A stretch of 64,000 bases of DNA from Frigoribacterium sp. CG_9.8 (GCF_015751965.1 NZ_JADOVH010000006.1:1-64000), one strand, 5' to 3'; shown: positions 1 to 7,965, counted from the first letter of the stretch. Notes: generated by a model from the sequence alone, not told the origin. A program made the numbers and translations.

Positions 1-165
1 ATCGATGCCACCCACCACCACTGGCGTATGAGTGTCGCCGGCGATAGTCGCCAATTTGACACCGTCATCACTGAGCAACTTGCCAACGATCGGATTGCGT
101 GGACCAGCACTGCCGGGGAGGACGGCACCTGTCCGGTCGGCCTCGCCAATCGAGCCGTTGCTTAA
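1..165 (+). CDS. SRPBCC-like (polyketide cyclase/dehydrase) fragment, 5' end outside window
   Basis: The frame is open from base 1 and stops at 163-165, giving 54 residues. The stretch with HHWRMSVAGDSRQFD, TVITEQ and RIAWTST resembles the central beta strands of SRPBCC cyclase/dehydrase-like proteins, where an ITEQ..RIAW pattern is common. That family normally continues for another 60 or more residues (an AGVVTF-like strand and a C-terminal helix), but here the frame ends about 15 residues later in unrelated sequence. The gene is therefore either C-terminally truncated or joined to foreign sequence near base 120. No catalytic function can be assigned. The family call is from pattern recognition and the truncation is inferred from expected length. 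Confidence 0.5.
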   Translation: MDATHHHWRMSVAGDSRQFDTVITEQLANDRIAWTSTAGEDGTCPVGLANRAVA

Positions 166-255
166 ATGCTTCACTCGGTAAATATTCTCGGCTCACCGCT
201 CGGCGGTCCTTGTCAAGACCTTGGAGTATCGGCGGTCTTCCGGCAAGCTGGTGTC

Positions 256-1650
256 ATGTCAAGCAACAGCGCCCGGCCATCCGCGCGGCCGGTGGCGTTC
301 TGCCTTCATGCCATGGGCGCGAGTTCTGCCGAGTTCGCTCACCTTCGGGATGCCTTGGCTGGTGAGATCGAGGTAGTCGCCATCGATCTGCCCGGGTTCG
401 GTGACACGGCGTGGGTCGACGGGGCCTCGGTGGAGGAGACGGTCGAGTTCGTCATCCGCCGGATCCGTGCGCATGGTGCTGCGCGATGGATGCTCGTCGG
501 CCACAGCATGGGCGGAAAAATCGCCTCGATCATCGCCGCGTGGACTCTGTCTGGTCGGGCGCCCCTTTTCGGCCTAGCCGGCGTCGTGTTGCTGGCCGCA
601 TCTCCCGTGACGTCCGAGCCGATGGCAGAGGACCGCCGCGAGTTGATGATCGGCTGGGCTTCAGAAAGCCACTTGTCTTCCGACGGCCACTTGAGCGACG
701 AATCGGCACGCGAGTTCGTCGAGGCCAACATCGCCGAGCCACTCGCCAAGACGGACATGGCAAGTGCGGTGTCGGGCGTGCGGCGCACGGACCCGCTGGC
801 TTGGCGCGCCTGGCTGGAGAGGGGTAGTCGCGAAGACTGGTCTTCAGAAGTCGGGGACCTGGCAGTGCCAGCTCTCATCGTCTCGGGCGCCCAGGATGGG
901 GAGCTGGGGGACCCCGCGCAGCGCCGCCTCAACGGGGCGACCTACCTGGCGGCGAAGTTCGTGACGATCGAGCATGCCGCCCATCTTCTGCCGATCGAGC
1001 GTCCTCAGGAGGTCGCCGCCGCGATCCTGACCTTCTGGCGTGACCATGCAGGAACGTCTCCGGGGGTTCCCCTAAGCACCGGCCGGGTCATCGCGTCGGA
1101 ACGGACGAGCGAGCGAACTCGCGGCATCCTGTCCCGGCGGGCGCTGGCGGATGACCCTGGTTACCAACCCTTGGTCTTGTCGAGCGAGCAACTGGCGACA
1201 CTGCGCGACATCGGCGAGCGACTTGTGCCGCAGAGCGATGACGCGATCGACCTCGCCGCTCGTGTCGACCAGCAGCTCGGTCGCGGAGGCGGCGACGGTT
1301 GGCGGAACGCGGCGTTGCCCGCCGACGTGAACGCCTATCGCCTCGGCCTCGACGCGCTGATCGGATTCGGCGTTCACCCCCCGGAGCGACAGGGCGAGAT
1401 GATCGCGCAGCTGATCGACGGCAGCTTCGTCGCCGAGGCCTCGACGATGAGCTCGAAGCAGCTGCAGTTCTGGTTCGAAGACGTTCGCGTGGATCTGGCT
1501 CGTCAGTGGATGGCGCACCCGGCGACCTTCTCACGCGTCAAGTACGACGGCTTCGGCAACGGTGGCGACGGCGTCCGCAAGCACGGGTTCACCCTTCTCG
1601 AAGCCGGCCGCCGAGAAGCCTGGGAACCGAGCGGCGGCGGCACCGAATGA
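256..1650 (+). CDS. alpha/beta hydrolase fused to gluconate 2-dehydrogenase subunit 3-like domain
   Basis: Residues 1-270 (counted from the ATG at 256) form an alpha/beta hydrolase with nucleophile elbow GHSMGG, an acid-turn region VSGAQDGELGD and the catalytic-histidine stretch AAHLLPIERP. Residues 300-464 match the gluconate 2-dehydrogenase subunit 3-like family (LSSEQLATLRDIGERLVPQ at its start, a conserved W..A..P..F..V.YDG.G near its end). Subunit 3 proteins usually stand alone, carry a Tat signal and partner a GMC flavoprotein. Here the domain lacks a signal and is the tail of a hydrolase. The stop overlaps the start of the GMC gene (ATGA at 1647-1650), which implies coupled translation and a physical complex. 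An in-frame ATG at 166 would add 30 residues without recognisable sequence. The substrate is unknown; a sugar, lactone or ester are possibilities. Confidence 0.75.
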   Translation: MSSNSARPSARPVAFCLHAMGASSAEFAHLRDALAGEIEVVAIDLPGFGDTAWVDGASVEETVEFVIRRIRAHGAARWMLVGHSMGGKIASIIAAWTLSGRAPLFGLAGVVLLAASPVTSEPMAEDRRELMIGWASESHLSSDGHLSDESAREFVEANIAEPLAKTDMASAVSGVRRTDPLAWRAWLERGSREDWSSEVGDLAVPALIVSGAQDGELGDPAQRRLNGATYLAAKFVTIEHAAHLLPIERPQEVAAAILTFWRDHAGTSPGVPLSTGRVIASERTSERTRGILSRRALADDPGYQPLVLSSEQLATLRDIGERLVPQSDDAIDLAARVDQQLGRGGGDGWRNAALPADVNAYRLGLDALIGFGVHPPERQGEMIAQLIDGSFVAEASTMSSKQLQFWFEDVRVDLARQWMAHPATFSRVKYDGFGNGGDGVRKHGFTLLEAGRREAWEPSGGGTE

Positions 1651-3197
1651 ACCTGAGCGGCATGCGCGTGTTCGACAACGCCGACGAGGTCGATGTGATC
1701 GTCGTCGGGTCAGGGGCTGGTGGGGCCCCTCTGACCGCGTCCTTGGCGTCGGCCGGGTTGAGGGTCGTGGTGCTGGAAGCCGGCCCGAACTTCGAGCCCG
1801 GCGACCACACGCCCGACGAGACCGAGGCAGTCGACATCATCTGGATGGATGAGCGGCTCAGCGGAGGCGAAACACCGACCGCCTTCGGGCCCAACAACAG
1901 CGGCCGCGGTGTCGGCGGTTCGACGTTGCATTGGGGTGCCTTTACGCCGCGCCCCGACGCGCGTGACATGTCGTTCCTCCGCGAGACGGGTCAGGGTGTC
2001 GACTGGCCAATCTCCCCCTCCGAACTCATGCCCTATGTCGCCCGCGTCGAGCAGTACCTCGGTGTTTCCGGGCCATCCGACTATCCCTGGGACCCTGATC
2101 GGCGCTACGCCCTGCCGCCGGTTGCGCGCAACGCCTCGTCGGAGATGATGATGCGTGGATGCGAGGTGCTCGGCATCCGCGCGACCGATGCGCCCGCCGC
2201 TGTCGTCAGCCAGGACTGGCAGCAGGAGGGATTCGGACTGCGCCAGGCGTGCGTCAACTGCGGCGCCTGCCACCAAGGATGCCGCAACGGCGCGAAAGTG
2301 TCGATGGACACCAGTTACCTCCCGGCGGCTTTGTCGCGCGGGGCCGAGATCCGCTCTGATTCGACAGTGCACACCATCGAAACGGACGAATCCGGCGCCG
2401 TCACCGCCGTGATCTATCGACGTGATGGTGTCAACCACCGCCAACGGTGCGCGATGTTGGTACTCAGCGCCGGCGGGATCGAGACTCCGCGGCTGCTGTT
2501 GCACAACGCACTCGCGAACAGCTCCGGCCAGGTCGGCCGAAATTTCATGGCCCATGGTGGCGTGCAGGTCTGGGGACGATTCGACCAGCTGATGCGGTCG
2601 TATCGCGGCTATCCGTCGTCGATTATCTCGGAAGACATGGTGCGCCCGCCTGACGCCGCTTTCGTGGGCGGCTACCTGATGCAGAGCCTCGGGGCGATGC
2701 CGTTGACCTTCGCGACGACGCTGATCCGGGGCAGCTCACTGTGGGGTCCGGAACTCACCGAGGCGCTCGAGCGGTACCCGTACATGGCCGGTCTGGGGAT
2801 CAACGCGGAATGCCTGCCTTCCGACGCGAATCGGCTCACCCTTTCTGACGAGGTCGACAAGCTCGGCGTGCCCAAGGCGCACGTGACCTTCACTGCGGGC
2901 GAGAACGAGAAGGCGATCGAGGCTCACGCGGTCACGATGATGACCAACATCGTGTCGGCGGCGGGTGGCGGTGGCATCCTGGTTCTGCCGCGATCTGCTC
3001 ACACGCTCGGGACCTGCCGGCTGGGCGAGACGGCCGACGTCGGGGTGGTTGACGCCGACGGTCGGAGCTTCGATATCCCCAATCTCTGGATCTGTGACAC
3101 CTCGGTGTTCCCGAGCTCGCTGAGCGCGAACCCGGGCCTCACGATGATGGCACTTTCGCTCCGCACCGCGGATGCCATCCTCAGGGCAGCGCGGTAG
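1647..3197 (+). CDS. GMC-family FAD oxidoreductase
   Basis: 516 residues. The N-terminus has the FAD dinucleotide-binding motif VIVVGSGAGGAPL (about residues 16-28) ending in VVLEAG, then the GMC signature GRGVGGSTLHWGAF. A cysteine cluster CVNCGACHQGC (about residues 202-212) is typical of the GMC subgroup that includes membrane gluconate and fructose dehydrogenases. The C-terminus carries RSAHTLGTCRLG and NPGLTMMALSLR, the conserved substrate-side histidine and FAD-contact region. Translation is coupled to the upstream hydrolase/subunit-3 fusion, so the two probably form one enzyme oxidising an alcohol or sugar. No signal peptide is visible, which suggests a cytoplasmic complex unless it rides on a secreted partner. 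Confidence 0.85.
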   Translation: MNLSGMRVFDNADEVDVIVVGSGAGGAPLTASLASAGLRVVVLEAGPNFEPGDHTPDETEAVDIIWMDERLSGGETPTAFGPNNSGRGVGGSTLHWGAFTPRPDARDMSFLRETGQGVDWPISPSELMPYVARVEQYLGVSGPSDYPWDPDRRYALPPVARNASSEMMMRGCEVLGIRATDAPAAVVSQDWQQEGFGLRQACVNCGACHQGCRNGAKVSMDTSYLPAALSRGAEIRSDSTVHTIETDESGAVTAVIYRRDGVNHRQRCAMLVLSAGGIETPRLLLHNALANSSGQVGRNFMAHGGVQVWGRFDQLMRSYRGYPSSIISEDMVRPPDAAFVGGYLMQSLGAMPLTFATTLIRGSSLWGPELTEALERYPYMAGLGINAECLPSDANRLTLSDEVDKLGVPKAHVTFTAGENEKAIEAHAVTMMTNIVSAAGGGGILVLPRSAHTLGTCRLGETADVGVVDADGRSFDIPNLWICDTSVFPSSLSANPGLTMMALSLRTADAILRAAR

Positions 3198-3205
3198 GTT
3201 GCCAC

Positions 3206-5023
3206 ATGGTCGCCACGAAAGCCCGCACCGACGGCTATGTCGATCTGCGGGATTATGCCGCGATCGGGGACGGCCGAACGGTTGCGCTCATCGCCCGGGA
3301 TGGCAGCGTCGACTGGCTCCCCATTCCCGATATGGATTCCACCCCGGTGTTCGCCCGGTTGCTGGATGCCGAGGGCGGCGGTCAGATCGAACTCGCGCCG
3401 ACCGAGCCTTACACCGTGCGACGCAGCTACCTCAGCGGGACGAACGTGCTGCGGACGACATTCACCACGGAGTCCGGGGTCGCCCGCGTCACGGACGCGC
3501 TGGTCACGGGCCTCGCCGGACGCCTGCCGTGGGTCGAGTTGGCGCGTCGTATCGAGGGGATCCGGGGCGCCGTGAAGTTCCGCTGGAAGGTCGCGCCGGG
3601 CACCCGTTTCGCCTCGTCGTCGCCGTGGGTCGAAGACGGCCCTCTCGGCAAGATCCTGCGAATCGACACGGTCAACCTCACCGTGCGAGGCATCCAGCAC
3701 GGGCCGCGCGGCGGCGGCGATCGCGCGATAGCGGGTGGATTCACGACGTCGAAGGGGTCGCGACACCTGCTTGTCGTCGCAGGAACATCGGATGGCCCGC
3801 TTCCCATTCCGGTTGGAAAATATACGGATGCCGCCGTCGACCGCTCCATCAGCGCGTGGCGCGCCTGGTCGAAGGATTTCAGCTACGACGGCCCCTGGGC
3901 GCCCCACGTGCAGCGCAGCGCGCTCGCACTGAAGCTCCTCATGTTCGCCTCGACCGGTTCGATCGCTGCGGCGCCGACGACCTCGCTGCCTGAGAGCCTG
4001 CGCGGGGGCAAGAATTGGGACTACCGCTACGCGTGGGTGCGTGATCTCGCCTATACCGTCCACTCGTTGGTGCGGTTCGGTCTGCGGGAGGAGACGCAAT
4101 CGGCGGTGGCCTGGCTGCTCCGGGCGCTCAAGGATCACGGTCCCGAACTGCGGATCTTCTACACACTCAGCGGTGAGCTCCCGGGGGAGGTCACCACGCA
4201 CCAGGTACCCGGGTGGCGGGGAATCGGCCCGGTGGTCTCGGGAAACCGGGCGACCGATCAGGTGCAACTCAGCGTCTTCGGCGACCTCTTCGACGTGATT
4301 CGCATCTACGTCAACGCCGGTAACGTGCTGGACGTGGAGACGGGCCGGCTGCTGGAATCCTTCGCCGAACGCACCGCTGGAACCTGGCGACAGGAAGACG
4401 CGGGGATGTGGGAGCTCGAGGAGCAGCACCACAATACCTCCTCGAAGATGGGCTGCTGGCAGGCGCTGGATGCTGCGGCCCAGCTGTGCGAGGCCGGCCA
4501 CATGCCCGGCGATGCGAAGCGATGGCGAGCCGAATGTGACGAGATCCGAACTTGGATCGACGAGCACTGTTGGTCTGATGCGCTCCAGGCCTACGTCGCC
4601 CACGCCGGAGACGAAAGCCTGGATGCCTCGGTACTGCTGCACGCTACGAGCGGCTTCGACCGCGGGCCCCGCATGTCGTCGACCATCGACGCCATCCGGA
4701 ACGAGTTGGGCAGGGGCCCGCTGCTCTATCGCTACAGCGGAGCCGATCAGGAGGAGGGAGCCTTCGTCGCCTGCTCCTTCTGGATGGCGAGCGCATTGGC
4801 CTGCGTGGGTCGCCATGACGAGGCCACGGCGCTCATGGACGAACTCGTCCAGCTCTCGAACGACGTGGGCCTTCTCGCCGAGATGATCGAGCCGAGCGAT
4901 CGCTCGTTCCTCGGCAATCTGCCCCAGGGCCTCAGCCACATCGGGCTGATCAACGCGGCCATCACCATCGAAGAGCTCTCGGGTGCCGACGGCGCATCCC
5001 GCTCGGCAAGGAGACAGAAATGA
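3206..5023 (+). CDS. GH15 family glycoside hydrolase (glucoamylase/trehalase-like)
   Basis: 605 residues. An N-terminal trehalase-like beta-sandwich (about 1-230; IGDGRTVALIARDGSVDWLP is the typical opening) is followed by an (alpha/alpha)6 barrel with NWDYRYAWVRDLAYT, the conserved GH15 substrate-binding segment. Near residue 515 the ADQEEGAFVACSFW segment holds the glutamates expected at the catalytic end of the barrel. Bacterial proteins of this length act on alpha-glucans, trehalose or dextran-like glucosides; specificity cannot be read here. There is no signal peptide, so it is predicted cytoplasmic. It starts 8 bp after the GMC gene and overlaps the next gene by 4 bp, so the four genes from 256 to 5949 look like one operon. 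Confidence 0.85.
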   Translation: MVATKARTDGYVDLRDYAAIGDGRTVALIARDGSVDWLPIPDMDSTPVFARLLDAEGGGQIELAPTEPYTVRRSYLSGTNVLRTTFTTESGVARVTDALVTGLAGRLPWVELARRIEGIRGAVKFRWKVAPGTRFASSSPWVEDGPLGKILRIDTVNLTVRGIQHGPRGGGDRAIAGGFTTSKGSRHLLVVAGTSDGPLPIPVGKYTDAAVDRSISAWRAWSKDFSYDGPWAPHVQRSALALKLLMFASTGSIAAAPTTSLPESLRGGKNWDYRYAWVRDLAYTVHSLVRFGLREETQSAVAWLLRALKDHGPELRIFYTLSGELPGEVTTHQVPGWRGIGPVVSGNRATDQVQLSVFGDLFDVIRIYVNAGNVLDVETGRLLESFAERTAGTWRQEDAGMWELEEQHHNTSSKMGCWQALDAAAQLCEAGHMPGDAKRWRAECDEIRTWIDEHCWSDALQAYVAHAGDESLDASVLLHATSGFDRGPRMSSTIDAIRNELGRGPLLYRYSGADQEEGAFVACSFWMASALACVGRHDEATALMDELVQLSNDVGLLAEMIEPSDRSFLGNLPQGLSHIGLINAAITIEELSGADGASRSARRQK

Positions 5024-5949
5024 CAAAGCCCACCGCAACACCCGCCCCCGCGAAGCCAGACCAGTACACCTTCGGCGATCCGCGCACCCGCTACCCCGTC
5101 ATCAGCCCACCCGTCCAGCAGCAAGACGAGCCCGGCATCCAGTCGCAGATGACACCGGTCCCCGACCTCGGTGAGGCGACGTACCGCGGAACCGGCCGAC
5201 TCACCGGCCGGCGTGCCTTGATCACGGGAGCAGACTCCGGCATCGGCGGCGCAGTGGCCATCGCCTTCGCCCGCGAGGGAGCCGACATCACGATGTCGTA
5301 CCGCCCAGAAGAGGAGTCGGATGCGCGTCACATTGCCGACGTCATCAAGCGGGCTGGTCGGACCGCGACGCTGGTGCCGGGCGATCTCACCGACCCGGCC
5401 TACTGCCGAGCGCTCGTCGACACAGCGGTGAGCGCCATGGGCGGACTCGACGCGGTCGTCAACGTCGCCGGCAAGCAGGTGTGGCAACCCACGCTCGCGG
5501 AGCTCAGCGATGAGCAGTTCGAGCAGACCTACGCGACGAACGTCTTCGCACTCTTCTGGATCGTCAAGGCGGCTCTGCCCCACCTCGAACCCGGTTCGAC
5601 GATCATCAACACCGCGTCGCTCGAGGCCTACACCCCCTCACCGGATCGATTGGACTACGCGAGCACCAAAGGCGCAATCAACAACCTCTCGAAGGGGTTG
5701 GCCCAGCAGCTCATCCCGCACGGCATCCGAGTCAATGTTGTCGCACCGGGGCCGACCTGGACCGCGCTGCAGGTCACGTGCGGCGTGGACCCAGAGACGC
5801 TCCCCGAGTTCGGATCCAGCGAGACGTCGATGGGACGAGCCGCGCAACCGGCCGAGCTGGCGCCGGCGTACGTGTTTCTCGCTTCCGCAGAATCCAGCTT
5901 CGTCGTCGGGGAGACCCTCAACGTGAACGGTGGGATGAACACGCCCTAA
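5020..5949 (+). CDS. SDR family oxidoreductase (YghA/GSP39-like)
   Basis: 309 residues. A long N-terminal extension (about 1-58, proline-rich, with YPVISPPVQQQ) precedes a Rossmann fold with the TGADSGIG cofactor motif. The catalytic tyrosine-lysine pair is in YASTK, and the family ending VVGETLNVNGG is present. The extension and overall length are typical of the glucose/ribitol dehydrogenase-like subgroup, which includes B. subtilis general stress protein 39 and E. coli YghA. The likely reaction is NAD(P)-dependent reduction of an aldehyde or ketone; the physiological substrate is unknown. The start overlaps the GH15 stop (ATGA at 5020-5023). Confidence 0.88.
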   Translation: MTKPTATPAPAKPDQYTFGDPRTRYPVISPPVQQQDEPGIQSQMTPVPDLGEATYRGTGRLTGRRALITGADSGIGGAVAIAFAREGADITMSYRPEEESDARHIADVIKRAGRTATLVPGDLTDPAYCRALVDTAVSAMGGLDAVVNVAGKQVWQPTLAELSDEQFEQTYATNVFALFWIVKAALPHLEPGSTIINTASLEAYTPSPDRLDYASTKGAINNLSKGLAQQLIPHGIRVNVVAPGPTWTALQVTCGVDPETLPEFGSSETSMGRAAQPAELAPAYVFLASAESSFVVGETLNVNGGMNTP

Positions 5950-5967
5950 GAGCAGCCGCCGGCCAAA

Positions 5968-6163
5968 TGGACGAAGCTTGTTCCGTTGTACGGCCACCGG
6001 TTTTTCCGGCTGATCCCATCCGACCTTCCGCACCCGTGTTTTCGATGTACCAGACCGACGTGATTATCTACGGCGATGATTTGCTCGACTACGTCCAGCA
6101 CAAATTCGGCAGCCAGAATATGGCTTCCTCCTGGCTCAACGCGCATGGTCCCGAGCCTTGGCC
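5968..6163 (+). pseudogene. possible SMI1/KNR4 (SUKH) C-terminal remnant
   Basis: A forward reading contains a VFSMYQTDVIIYGDDLLDY segment followed by VQHKFG. This resembles the C-terminal strand-helix of SMI1/KNR4 (SUKH) proteins, many of which are immunity proteins of contact-dependent toxins. No N-terminal SUKH core, start codon with ribosome site or plausible family-length frame precedes it; the sequence directly upstream is the end of the SDR gene. I read it as a relic at the left edge of the accessory island. The resemblance is short and from memory, so confidence is low. Confidence 0.3.
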
Positions 6164-6248
6164 ACTTTTCGCCTTCGACATGGACTTGGAATCGTCGACG
6201 ATGAGATTCGGACGTCCCGCTATCGGGCGGCAACTCGCCAGGTGGAAC

Positions 6249-6431
6249 TCAATACGCTACTTTCCCAGGGCCTTCCTTGACGTTTGTTCTGGGGTTGTCC
6301 AGCCAGTCGTGAAGGACGCCCACCAGCGCTCCACTGAGCACTTCACCGTGGGCAGGTCGGGGTAGGAATGATTTGTCCGATACCGGCAGCGGCCGCGCAG
6401 GAACCACTGGGGTGTGTCGGGGAGCGTTCAT
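6249..6431 (-). CDS. small protein, second gene of coupled operon (copy A)
   Basis: 60 residues starting at the ATG at 6431-6429, whose bases overlap the stop of the upstream gene (ATGA). The C-terminal part VGVLHDWLDNPRTNVKEG aligns with VSVLRDWVHNPGRNYVEG of the gene at 7332-7541, so the two are paralogues. The N-terminus is proline-rich and poorly conserved. No known domain is recognised. The sequence beyond its 3' end only weakly resembles the start of the DUF7882 gene found in copy B (an IEFH-like word), so the third gene of this copy appears lost. Confidence 0.6.
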   Translation of the reverse strand: MNAPRHTPVVPARPLPVSDKSFLPRPAHGEVLSGALVGVLHDWLDNPRTNVKEGPGKVAY

Positions 6432-6775
6432 AGCCGGGGTGAGAACAGGTCGGCTGGTGAGGAAGTAGCCCGGGTATGCGCCAGTCGGGCGAGGTTTCGG
6501 ATAGCGTTGTCGAGGGTCATGAAGTTGTACCACTGGAACCCGTCATTGATGCGCATCACCTCATAAAGGCCGTCTCGTTCTTTGACGCACCCGATAAGAC
6601 TCCCCACGCAATCCGGGGCCGGTGTGTGTCGCACGACCCAGCTTTTCCGGGATGTTTGTTGGACCAGGATTGAGTCATCATTGTGGCTGCTGACATCCGC
6701 TGATGAATGGACGTCCTGATCCTGACTTTGTTCCACCACACTCGCGGGGTTGGGTCCGGCGGTCGAAAGTGTCAT
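6428..6775 (-). CDS. small hypothetical protein, first gene of coupled operon (copy A)
   Basis: 115 residues. The ATG at 6775 is preceded by a near-perfect Shine-Dalgarno sequence (AGGAGG, five bases away), so the start is firm. The C-terminal half reads like a folded small domain: SWVVRHTPAPDCVGSLIG, ERDGLYEVMRI, GFQWYNFMTLDNAI. The first 45 residues are polar and low in complexity. It overlaps the next gene by ATGA. The sequence 20-55 bp upstream is also found upstream of copy B. I do not recognise a named family. The position and coupling suggest a partner of the downstream small proteins. Confidence 0.65.
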   Translation of the reverse strand: MTLSTAGPNPASVVEQSQDQDVHSSADVSSHNDDSILVQQTSRKSWVVRHTPAPDCVGSLIGCVKERDGLYEVMRINDGFQWYNFMTLDNAIRNLARLAHTRATSSPADLFSPRL

Positions 6776-6794
6776 AGCTCCTCCTGGTTCGAAA

Positions 6795-6830
6795 ACGGAT
6801 GTGATCCGCCGCCAAGATCTGGAGCAACAC
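6795..6830 (-). repeat. shared upstream element, copy A
   Basis: The stretch acggat...ccgccgcca-gatct-gagcaaca lies about 20-55 bp upstream of the copy A operon and is repeated at 7713-7748, in the same position relative to copy B. It therefore probably contains the common promoter or operator of the duplicated operon. Confidence 0.55.
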
Positions 6831-7021
6831 TCAAACTTTACGCTTCGAACACACCGATCGCTACAGGGTGCCCACCATGTTTAGCATCAGCCGCCCGATG
6901 GTGGTTCCGCTTGCGGGCGGCCCTTCCGGCCCAAAAATGTTCTAAAGAGTGCTCTCACGAGGGCGGGAAACTCCACCCGGTGGTCCTCCCGCTGGGTTCG
7001 AAGCGGCGGTACTGCTTTTGT

Positions 7022-7354
7022 TTAGAGGTCAAGTTGCTGGGGTGGTTCGACGATCACGCGAAGGCCTGCCGCGCTGTTCGAGGAGGCGGCCAGAGCCTCG
7101 AGCTACAGTTTGTTGATCGAGGGATCTCTGCTGCCTAGATAGATGAATTGCAGTGGGATGGCGGGGGAGAGCCATATTGTGGTCCGGCCGCTGCCCGCGC
7201 TGGCTCCATGGTCGAAGCAGAATCCGAACGATTCGCCGCGACGCAGTTTGATCATGATCATGATCATGATCATGATCACGATCTGGAGATGGGCGAGGGT
7301 TCGGTCGTGGAATTCGATTCCCGGGTTGGCGTTACTGTAAACGAGTTGACCCAT
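7022..7354 (-). pseudogene. DUF7882 family protein, interrupted by an amber codon
   Basis: The reading starts at the ATG at 7354 with MGQLVYSNANPG and continues IEFHDRTLAHLQIVI, KLRRGESF, GSGRTTIWLSPAIPLQF and GSRDPSIN. This is the pattern of the small actinobacterial DUF7882 family, often mislabelled ATP-dependent DNA ligase. A TAG at 7105-7103 stops it after 83 residues. Reading through gives LEALAASSNSAAGLRV and a TAA at 7022, restoring the family's usual length of about 110; the TAG sits where the family normally has tryptophan. A GATCAT microsatellite adds an (Ile-Met) run after residue 26. The start overlaps the upstream small gene by 23 bp. Function of the family is unknown. Confidence 0.75.
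7250..7283. repeat. GATCAT hexanucleotide microsatellite
   Basis: Four exact GATCAT units, one GATCAC and a final GATC. On the minus strand it encodes alternating Ile and Met inside the DUF7882 reading frame. Each unit is 6 bp, so gain or loss changes the protein by two residues without shifting frame. It contains six GATC sites in 34 bp. Confidence 0.95.
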
Positions 7355-7541
7355 TGGAGATCCCTTCGACGTAGTTTCTGCCCGGATTGTGGACCCAGTC
7401 GCGGAGAACGCTGACTACCGCGTCGCTTCGTGTTTGCTCGGTCAGTCCGACTTCATCACGGGCCGCGACGGGCGCAAACCGATGACCTCCCGCGGCTATC
7501 ACGGGAGGTGTGTCAGATGAGGCGGTGATTGATGTGCTCAT
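7332..7541 (-). CDS. small protein, second gene of coupled operon (copy B)
   Basis: 69 residues from the ATG at 7541, which overlaps the stop of the upstream gene (ATGA). The C-terminal part VSVLRDWVHNPGRNYVEG matches its paralogue at 6249-6431. The 3' end overlaps the DUF7882 start by 23 bp. The conserved core is a short D-W-x-x-N-P motif with flanking hydrophobics; the N-terminus is rich in Ser, Thr and Pro. No known family is recognised. Confidence 0.6.
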   Translation of the reverse strand: MSTSITASSDTPPVIAAGGHRFAPVAARDEVGLTEQTRSDAVVSVLRDWVHNPGRNYVEGISNGSTRLQ

Positions 7542-7693
7542 CGAAGCCACCAGGACCGGGCCGCGTCGCACATCACACTGACAGTGTGTGGTCCGAGATG
7601 CCAGCGGCGACTGACAGTGCCAGGCACCAACGGCGTTTTCAACCACCCCTCGCGGGTACTGGTGAGTAGTGGCCGTTTGAGGGAAACCATCAT
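7538..7693 (-). CDS. small hypothetical protein, first gene of coupled operon (copy B)
   Basis: 51 residues beginning at two adjacent ATG codons (7693 or 7690), with AAGGAAG four to seven bases upstream as ribosome site. Recognisable words are REGWLKTPLVPGT and RRWHLGPHTVSVM. It occupies the same place as the 115-residue gene of copy A and shares its upstream element, but protein similarity between the two is not clear beyond a W-x-x-x-x-P arrangement. It overlaps the next gene by ATGA. Confidence 0.5.
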   Translation of the reverse strand: MMVSLKRPLLTSTREGWLKTPLVPGTVSRRWHLGPHTVSVMCDAARSWWLR

Positions 7694-7712
7694 TGTTCTT
7701 CCTTGACAGAGC

Positions 7713-7748
7713 ACGGATACAGCCCGCCGCCAGGATCTAGAGCAACAA
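7713..7748 (-). repeat. shared upstream element, copy B
   Basis: Counterpart of the element at 6795-6830. Both contain acggat, ccgccgcca, gatct and gagcaaca in the same order and spacing, and both lie just upstream of the first gene of a coupled small-protein operon on the minus strand. Confidence 0.55.
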
Positions 7749-7965
7749 CAGAAGGTTACGCCGCCGTAGTTGTGCGTGTGTCGGTGTGTGCGAGCAGCAA
7801 GGCAATGGCCAGTTACGCACGGTGACCTGCGCCACCCTGCTGTTCGTGTTCCACTGTGGCTGTCGATCTCGAAATTCCGGACACGCTCTGCCGTCTCTGA
7901 CCAACTCATTCGGCCCAAGGGAGTGAGACAGCATCGAAACTCAGGGAGCGATCGAAGAACCGGCC

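Noticed and set aside
2999-5041. A 680-codon frame antisense to the GH15 gene
   Set aside because: It mirrors a clearly coding GH15 frame with coupled neighbours. Its composition (many Arg, Gly, Val, Asp and His) is that of an antisense shadow.
5946-6233. A 95-codon minus-strand frame after copy A of the small operon
   Set aside because: It does not resemble DUF7882, has no ribosome site and overlaps the SUKH-like relic on the other strand. The IEFH-like start of a degenerate DUF7882 is in a different frame.
7900-7965. Target-site duplication flanking the IS21 element
   Set aside because: The bases left of 7966 (gaaccggcc) and right of 10100 (gcttcctcg) do not match over 4-8 bp, so none is claimed.
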